A stretch of DNA of 64,000 bases from Plantago ovata (Eukaryota > Streptophyta > Magnoliopsida > Lamiales > Plantaginaceae): assembly GCA_028274465.1 (NCBI GenBank), contig CM051456.1:104073348-104137347 (forward strand), read 5' to 3'. Below the pieces are notes generated by a model. It was not told the DNA's origin and ran no database searches. It saw only the letters and a program-made list of their open reading frames with translations. The translations under genes were made by a program, and so were the position numbers. Position 1 is the stretch's first letter, and each line of letters begins with the position of its first letter. Positions 59,214 to 64,000 of the stretch are shown one piece after another.

Positions 59214-59997
59214 TTGTTTCCAGAGTGCTGTTATTGTTTATGCAGGACACCCCCTAGAAAGTGCAAAACCATTGAAAACTCCAATGGGTTCCACTGTGAA
59301 AATCAGCAGAGACGGGGTTGGGAGAGTGTTGACCCAACCCTCTACAGATCCATGATTGGTAGTCTCCTATATCTTTCAGTCTCAAGACCAGATAGCATGT
59401 ATGCAGTATGTGAGTGTGCTAGGCATCAATCTGATCCCAAAATCACCCACTTGAATGCTGTCAAGAGAATCCTAAGGTATGTTTTTGGAACCAATGAACT
59501 CGGTATATGGTATACTAGAGATACTACTTTAAATCTTTGTGGTTTTTCTGATTCTGATTGGGCTGGTGATTTAGATGATAGGAAGTCTACTAGTGGAGGA
59601 TGTTTCTATCTAGGAAATAACTTAGTTTCTTGGTTTAGCAAAAAACAAAACTGTGTTTCTTTGTCAACAACTGAAGCAAAATATGTTGCAACTGGTAGTG
59701 GGGCTACTCAACTTTTGTGGTTAAAGTCTATGTTATCAGACTATGGTCTTAAGTGTGATTTAGTGTTACTTTTGTGATAATTTGAGTGTTATTCATTTGT
59801 CTCATAACCCTGTACATCATGCTAGGTCTAAGCATATAGATATTAGACACCATTTTCTGAGAGAACTTGTTGAGGCTCATATTTTAGGCATTGAACATAT
59901 AGAAACTACCAGCCAACTTGCTGATTTGTTCACGAAGCCTTTGGATACTGAGAGATTTCTAAGTCTTAGAAGGTCTCTTGGTCTCTGCACTATCTAA
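59214..59997 (+). pseudogene. copia RT end and RNase H remnant
   Basis: Diagnostic blocks include YRSMIGSLLYLSVSRPD, HLNAVKRILRYVFGT, FSDSDWAGDLDDRKSTSGG, SLSTTEAKYVA and the C-terminal SKHIDIRHHFLRELV with LADLFTKPL. The catalytic RT core is absent. The remnant is broken. Confidence 0.85.
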
Positions 59998-61383
59998 AAA
60001 CTAGGATTGTCCCAGGGGTTGACTTAACACCACAGTCAACACCTGTAGTCTGCATGTGGTGCGTGTGTCTGCATTTTCAATTTGTGTGTCTGTGATAGCA
60101 TTCACTTGCTATGTGTATATTTCGTGTCAGTCTACATACTATGTTGCAAGTAAGTTTGTTTGTAAGATTTCTTGGAATACATGAGAAAGAGTAACTCTTT
60201 AAAAATTACTAGTCCCTATTGACCCTTGTTTTGCTCACTTATTGGAAGCCCTCTCCTGGAGCTTGAACAGCTCAAACTTTTGTGATTGACAAATATGGTC
60301 TTTCATATCTAGGAACCTTGAATTTACTATGAGCATATCTATGCCTTTTTAACAGGAGCAAGAGCACATTAGGGGCCTTGAATTCTCTAATTGTAGCTAA
60401 ACAAGTGCCGCAAAGGCCCGAAAGACAAGGAAGGTAAAACTTGTCTCCGATTTTCTGGCAATCTTTGGGTCTCAAGTCTATGAAGGTTTGGAAAGAAACA
60501 AATGCAAAAAGCTGCATTAAAAATAATGAACAACATTTAAAAGTAATTTTTGCAAAATCGCCCATGGACATTGCACTGAGATTTAAACAAAGATCAGAGA
60601 ACAACTTATTTCAAGCGTCTTCAAAAATTTAAAAGGGAAAAACACAGGTGAGGCTTTTGATGATTACTGAGTTTCTTGATCGAGTGTTGCCCAGGAGGTT
60701 GAACAACACCTTATTACCCAACACCTCTGGACTGTCTTGCGAAATTATGTGATTTCAATTTTTGTTAATGTGTTTTTTTTTATTTTTGTTTTGAGTCTAG
60801 GTAAACTCTCTGAGTTGTGTCTAGGTGGTGGTGTACATGTAGGTCTACATTAAGGGGGAGTGCACATATGCATTGGGGATTATAAAGGATCTTGTTTTGT
60901 TTTTAGTTAAAGTGACTAATTAAGTTATTTTCTCTATACAAAGATCCTCCATTAGTTTAATTCCTAAAGTTTATTTTGCTATCTTGATCGTGAATCTTTC
61001 ATAAAATTGTTTTTCATATTTTTGGTATACCATATATCTTGTACTTTAGTTTCTAACCTTTTACAGATATAATTTTTGGAGCATACCAAAACAAGTTCTC
61101 TGGAAGATCTTGACAGTTATGCAAGTGTGGCCTTACATTTTCCAAAGATCCAACCATGCCCTTACCATTAAAGGTTAGTTTATTACAAACAAAGCCTTTC
61201 CATTTTCCCACAAACTCCAAGACTCTTGCTTCTCTTGTTGTCTCTCAAGTCTGACCAAAGCTAGTGCGTCTGCTACCCAATTCCTACAGTTCCTGGTTCT
61301 TCTACTGCTGATGTTTCTCGTACTCATTATGGTTCTCTCTACTGAGGTTTACTTTTTGATATGGCTACCTTCTAGCTTACTTA
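59998..61383. other. non-coding 3' region of the copia element
   Basis: No env-like frame was found. The minus-strand frame at 60272-60604 has no known motif. AAGGGGGAG tracts recur (for example near 60853), as in SIRE-type 3' regions. Confidence 0.5.
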
Positions 61384-61552
61384 CTTTGTTAGGATGATTT
61401 CTCTCCGGGATGTTGAGATTGAAACTAAGCGAGCTAGGGTAATAGAACTTTGTTAGGATGATATCTCTCCGGGATGTTGAGATTAAAACTAAGCGAGCTA
61501 GGGTAATAGAAATTTGTTGGGATGATATCTCTCCGGGATGTTGAGATTGACA
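61384..61552. repeat. 64-bp tandem repeat, 2.7 copies
   Basis: Units start at 61384, 61448 and 61512 and share TTAGGATGAT, TCTCTCCGGGATGTTGAGATT and AAGCGAGCTAGGG blocks. The repeat lies in the 3' non-coding region of the copia element, ahead of its polypurine tract. Confidence 0.9.
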
Positions 61553-61909
61553 CTACGATCTGAGTTTCTTTTTGCCGATTCCACACCTCAAGGGGGAGAA
61601 GTGCACAGTTCATCATGAAAAAGAAGAAGGGGTTCTGATCAAGGGGGAGAAGATTCACAAGTGGGAGAAGATGCAAAGCCGTGCTAGGTCTGCTTGATGT
61701 GTTGTGATGATTTGGAATCTAATCTTTTGATCCTTATTTTGGTTTTCCTTGAATTCTTATTCTGATAATTAATTTAATCCTAAGTCTAAGTAGTATTTTC
61801 TACATGTGTTTAAGTACTAAGCTGTAGTTAGTTTTGATGCATTGGTTATGTTTTATTGATCTAACTGTGCAGGTTTAGTGATGTGTAGAATAGGCAAAAA
61901 GGGGGAGAT

Positions 61910-62743
61910 TGTAAGTGTCGCTGTTTTACGGAGGTTGACCTATAGGTTTACCTGGAGGTTCACTCAACCCCGTATCACTGGAAACAGAGCACTTAACCAA
62001 CTTTTATTGTTTTATCTATTCTAACGCTAACTGTTCCACAGCTGTAGTTGTTTTAATTGTGCATGAAGTTTATTAGCTTATGGGAATTGTCAGAGTTCAA
62101 GAAGGAAGATACTTATTCAAGGAAGAACTCAAAAAGAAAATCAAGTTCTAAAAGGAAAAGGAGTTTAACAAAGAAGAAGTCGTTTCCAAATAGAAGACTG
62201 AAGATCTAAGCGTCCAGATTCATTCCACACGGTTCCTAATGGATTTCGAACAAGCCTTTCTACCACTATATATATGAGAGCATCGACATTGAAGATAGAC
62301 ACGGCACAAGAGCAAAAGTTCAATTTATAGAGTTATAGGTTTATAGTTTTATTTGTGTATTTTACACTAGTTTATATTCTAGACTTCTCTAACAACGTAT
62401 TGAAGGTAGAATAGATAGATTTGTTTGTATATCATCTTTATAGGTGACTAGTGTTGTTTTACTAGGATAGATATTGAGAGTATACAGAGTTGTACGAACA
62501 AGATTTTTACTAGTTGATTTTCTGCCTTGACTGGGCATCAAGCAAGCTTACAAAAGCTGCTTGAAAAGTCTCAAACACAAGTTCTTATTTATATGCCGCT
62601 GTGCTTTAATTTATATATGTATTATATGTGTTTGTTAATCTGCAGGTTGACGTAGGTGTTCACTGAACCCCGTAGTCAATCTCGGACCTAATTGGCTGGT
62701 AATTTGTATCTAAAGCAAGTTATATCGATCCTACATTCTTTCA
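61910..62743 (+). repeat. 3' LTR of the internally deleted copia
   Basis: This is 834 bp, starting TGTAAGTGTCG directly after the polypurine tract and ending ATTCTTTCA. The target duplication ATAAT follows. Confidence 0.88.
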
Positions 62744-62899
62744 ATAATATCTTGTAGTTGACAGAAAACCCGGAGAGGGGGTAGGACTGATGGTTTTTTT
62801 TATGCTACATCATGTTGTAGTGTCTTATGGTGCATTAAAATTTGCACCATACTTATGTGTTGCACACAGTACAACACACTAAATCATTCATGAGACAGC

Positions 62900-63170
62900 A
62901 AAGAATAAACCAGACTGATGGTATGGGATGAGGCAGCAACTCCGAAGATTGGTGCATTTATTTGGACGGTAGTTCTAAACAGAATACCGGCCGTAGTTCA
63001 ATTGCAAGTCATAGGAGTCCGAGATTCGGAGTACAACACGGTTTGCAAGTGGTGTGGCAAAGATGCGGAAAATAAGTGGCTCTTGCTTTTTGAATGTATG
63101 TTTGCGAGAAAGGTATAGAGTTCTGTTTACTGTTGGTTGAACATGGAACAGGTATAAGGTACAGAAGTCT
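62900..63170 (+). mobile_element. LINE zf-RVT fragment
   Basis: The frame reads VWDEAATPKIGAFIWTVV, then NRIPAVVQLQ and CKWCGKDAENKWLLLFEC, followed by KVWSSV in another frame. This is the zinc-binding C-terminal region of plant L1 LINE ORF2 (WxxxxPxKxxxFxW, then Cys-rich). It is short, and lies directly before the copied HAD gene end. Confidence 0.75.
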
Positions 63171-63215
63171 AGAACAACTAAAGAGTCATGTTGGGAATGT
63201 TTCGAAAAGGTATAA

Positions 63216-63620
63216 GGTACCAAAAAACATACTAAACCTTGTGGTTATGGTGGACGCGAACCTGATTTTTAACCTACTTGAATGTAACAATGCATGTAGG
63301 AAGATCAACTCTGGTGCCAGAACTCAGAAGCAGACTATGCTTTAAACAGAATACACAATATAAGAGAAGCCATACATGAAATATGGAGTGACGAAGCAGG
63401 GCTGTTGAAGCTGTCCATGCATGCTTTAGTAGGCCATTAGCTTGGAAATTTGATAGATCTTCGTAAAGCTTCAAACTGTACTGTTCAGCTATTATGACTA
63501 CAATGGCATACTTCAGTTCTGCTGTACCTAATGTCTCAAGGACAATGTAATCAAATAAATCACAAAAAATTGTTATATACTATGTTCCATGCAAGAACTG
63601 AAAAAATGTCTTGTTGACAA
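63216..63620 (+). pseudogene. degenerate copy of the last intron, last exon and 3' flank of the HAD gene
   Basis: Aligned with 40003-40420. Shared blocks include AACATACTAAACCTTGTGG (intron 6), GTAGGAAGATCAACTCTGG (exon 7 start) and GCTTGGAAATTTGATA (3' UTR). The copy has small insertions and deletions and lacks about 35 bp of the exon end. The former splice acceptor reads GCAT instead of GCAG. Intron sequence is retained, so it was copied at the DNA level, not from mRNA. No upstream HAD exons are present. Confidence 0.85.
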
Positions 63621-64000
63621 AAATCACATCAAGCAAGCAACAGTCCACAAATGTGCCAAAACTGCAAATTTACTAGTTGGAAATTAAAGTTACAAGTTTT
63701 GCAAAGCAAAGCCCCAAGTACAGGAAGCATTAGTGCTAATCGGTATGTACCAAAGTATGCTATTCTGAAGCGCTTGCACGGTATAAAAGTACATTATCTA
63801 GTATCTAAAAGAGGACCAAGCCATTACTTCTAACTTCTAACGGTGTCATGATAATTCCAGCTTACTAGATGATTCTATGAAGTAGAAAATTTGAGGATAG
63901 GATACTGTAATTTGCATGTTAAAATAACTAAAACTGCTAGAGTACACGGACAGCAAACATCTAAAGCTTAAATAGTTACTTGAAATATCCTCACACAATG
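63621..64000. other. intergenic, no gene seen
   Basis: No coding frame, repeat or RNA gene was recognised in the last 380 bp. Confidence 0.5.

Larger units (their letters stand above)
57945..62743 (+). mobile_element. Ty1/copia element, internally deleted (SIRE-like)
   Basis: Two LTRs (57945-58765 and 61910-62743) start TGTAAGTG and end CTTTCA. They have a perfect target duplication, ATAAT (57940-57944 and 62744-62748). The primer site TGGTATCAGAGC is at 58768, and the polypurine tract AAAAAGGGGGAGAT at 61896-61909. Only a gag start and the RT end plus RNase H remain; most of pol is gone. By eye the LTRs differ by several percent, so the copy is older than the Tat element. A long non-coding 3' region of about 1.9 kb with AGGGGGAGAAG tracts resembles SIRE-type elements. 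Confidence 0.88.

Noticed and set aside
60272-60604. A Cys-rich minus-strand frame that might be an env-like or host gene.
   Set aside because: It has no recognisable domain, sits in the non-coding 3' region of a copia element, and its Cys residues are not spaced like a known finger.

Overview
The window is nuclear DNA from a flowering plant. It has intron-bearing genes with GT-AG splice sites, a CC-NB-LRR resistance gene, Ty1/copia and Ty3/gypsy retrotransposons primed by plant tRNAs, LINEs, and MITE, hAT and Harbinger-type DNA elements. The R1-like N-terminus of the resistance gene (short AYAALLSL start) points to an asterid, most likely Lamiales. That placement is an inference from one protein family.

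Layout. From 1 to 16.8 kb is a nested block. A minus-strand, gag-only Ty3/gypsy element (393-16789) is interrupted by a 10-kb Ty1/copia element (4159-14192, 5-bp target duplication AGAAC). Its right LTR is cut and joined to a copied piece of a host PB1-domain gene (16790-17205), which is joined in turn to a LINE fragment (17206-18880). From 18.9 to 26.4 kb are a hAT-type element with a perfect 8-bp target duplication, a Stowaway-like MITE, a copia fragment and a second LINE fragment. The parental PB1 gene lies at 26559-28620 (two exons). From 28.6 to 38.2 kb are intergenic DNA, a MULE-like element, a fold-back MITE, a Harbinger-like element and two solo LTRs. A seven-exon HAD-family phosphatase gene lies at 38877-40222.

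From 40496 to 53910 is a young Tat-lineage Ty3/gypsy element. Its two 807-bp LTRs differ at about four positions. It has one long pol reading frame, dual RNase H, a tandem array of hairpin-forming repeats, and an antisense intron-containing gene with its own TATA box. A minus-strand NLR gene follows (55086-57611). Just downstream of it is an exon encoding the calmodulin-binding N-terminus of a plant Ca2+-ATPase, which can be spliced in frame to the NLR. From 57.9 to 62.7 kb is an internally deleted copia element. The window ends with a LINE zinc-finger fragment and a degenerate copy of the last exon and 3' flank of the HAD gene.

The three host genes (PB1 protein, HAD phosphatase, NLR) show no shared pathway. 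The main story is genome turnover: nested insertions, solo LTR formation, and two cases in which part of a resident gene was copied elsewhere in the window. The most interesting leads are the possible NLR/Ca2+-ATPase fusion, the co-varying hairpin repeats in the copia leader, and the hairpin array plus antisense gene in the Tat element. All coordinates, repeats and splice sites were read by eye; no alignment or database search was run.
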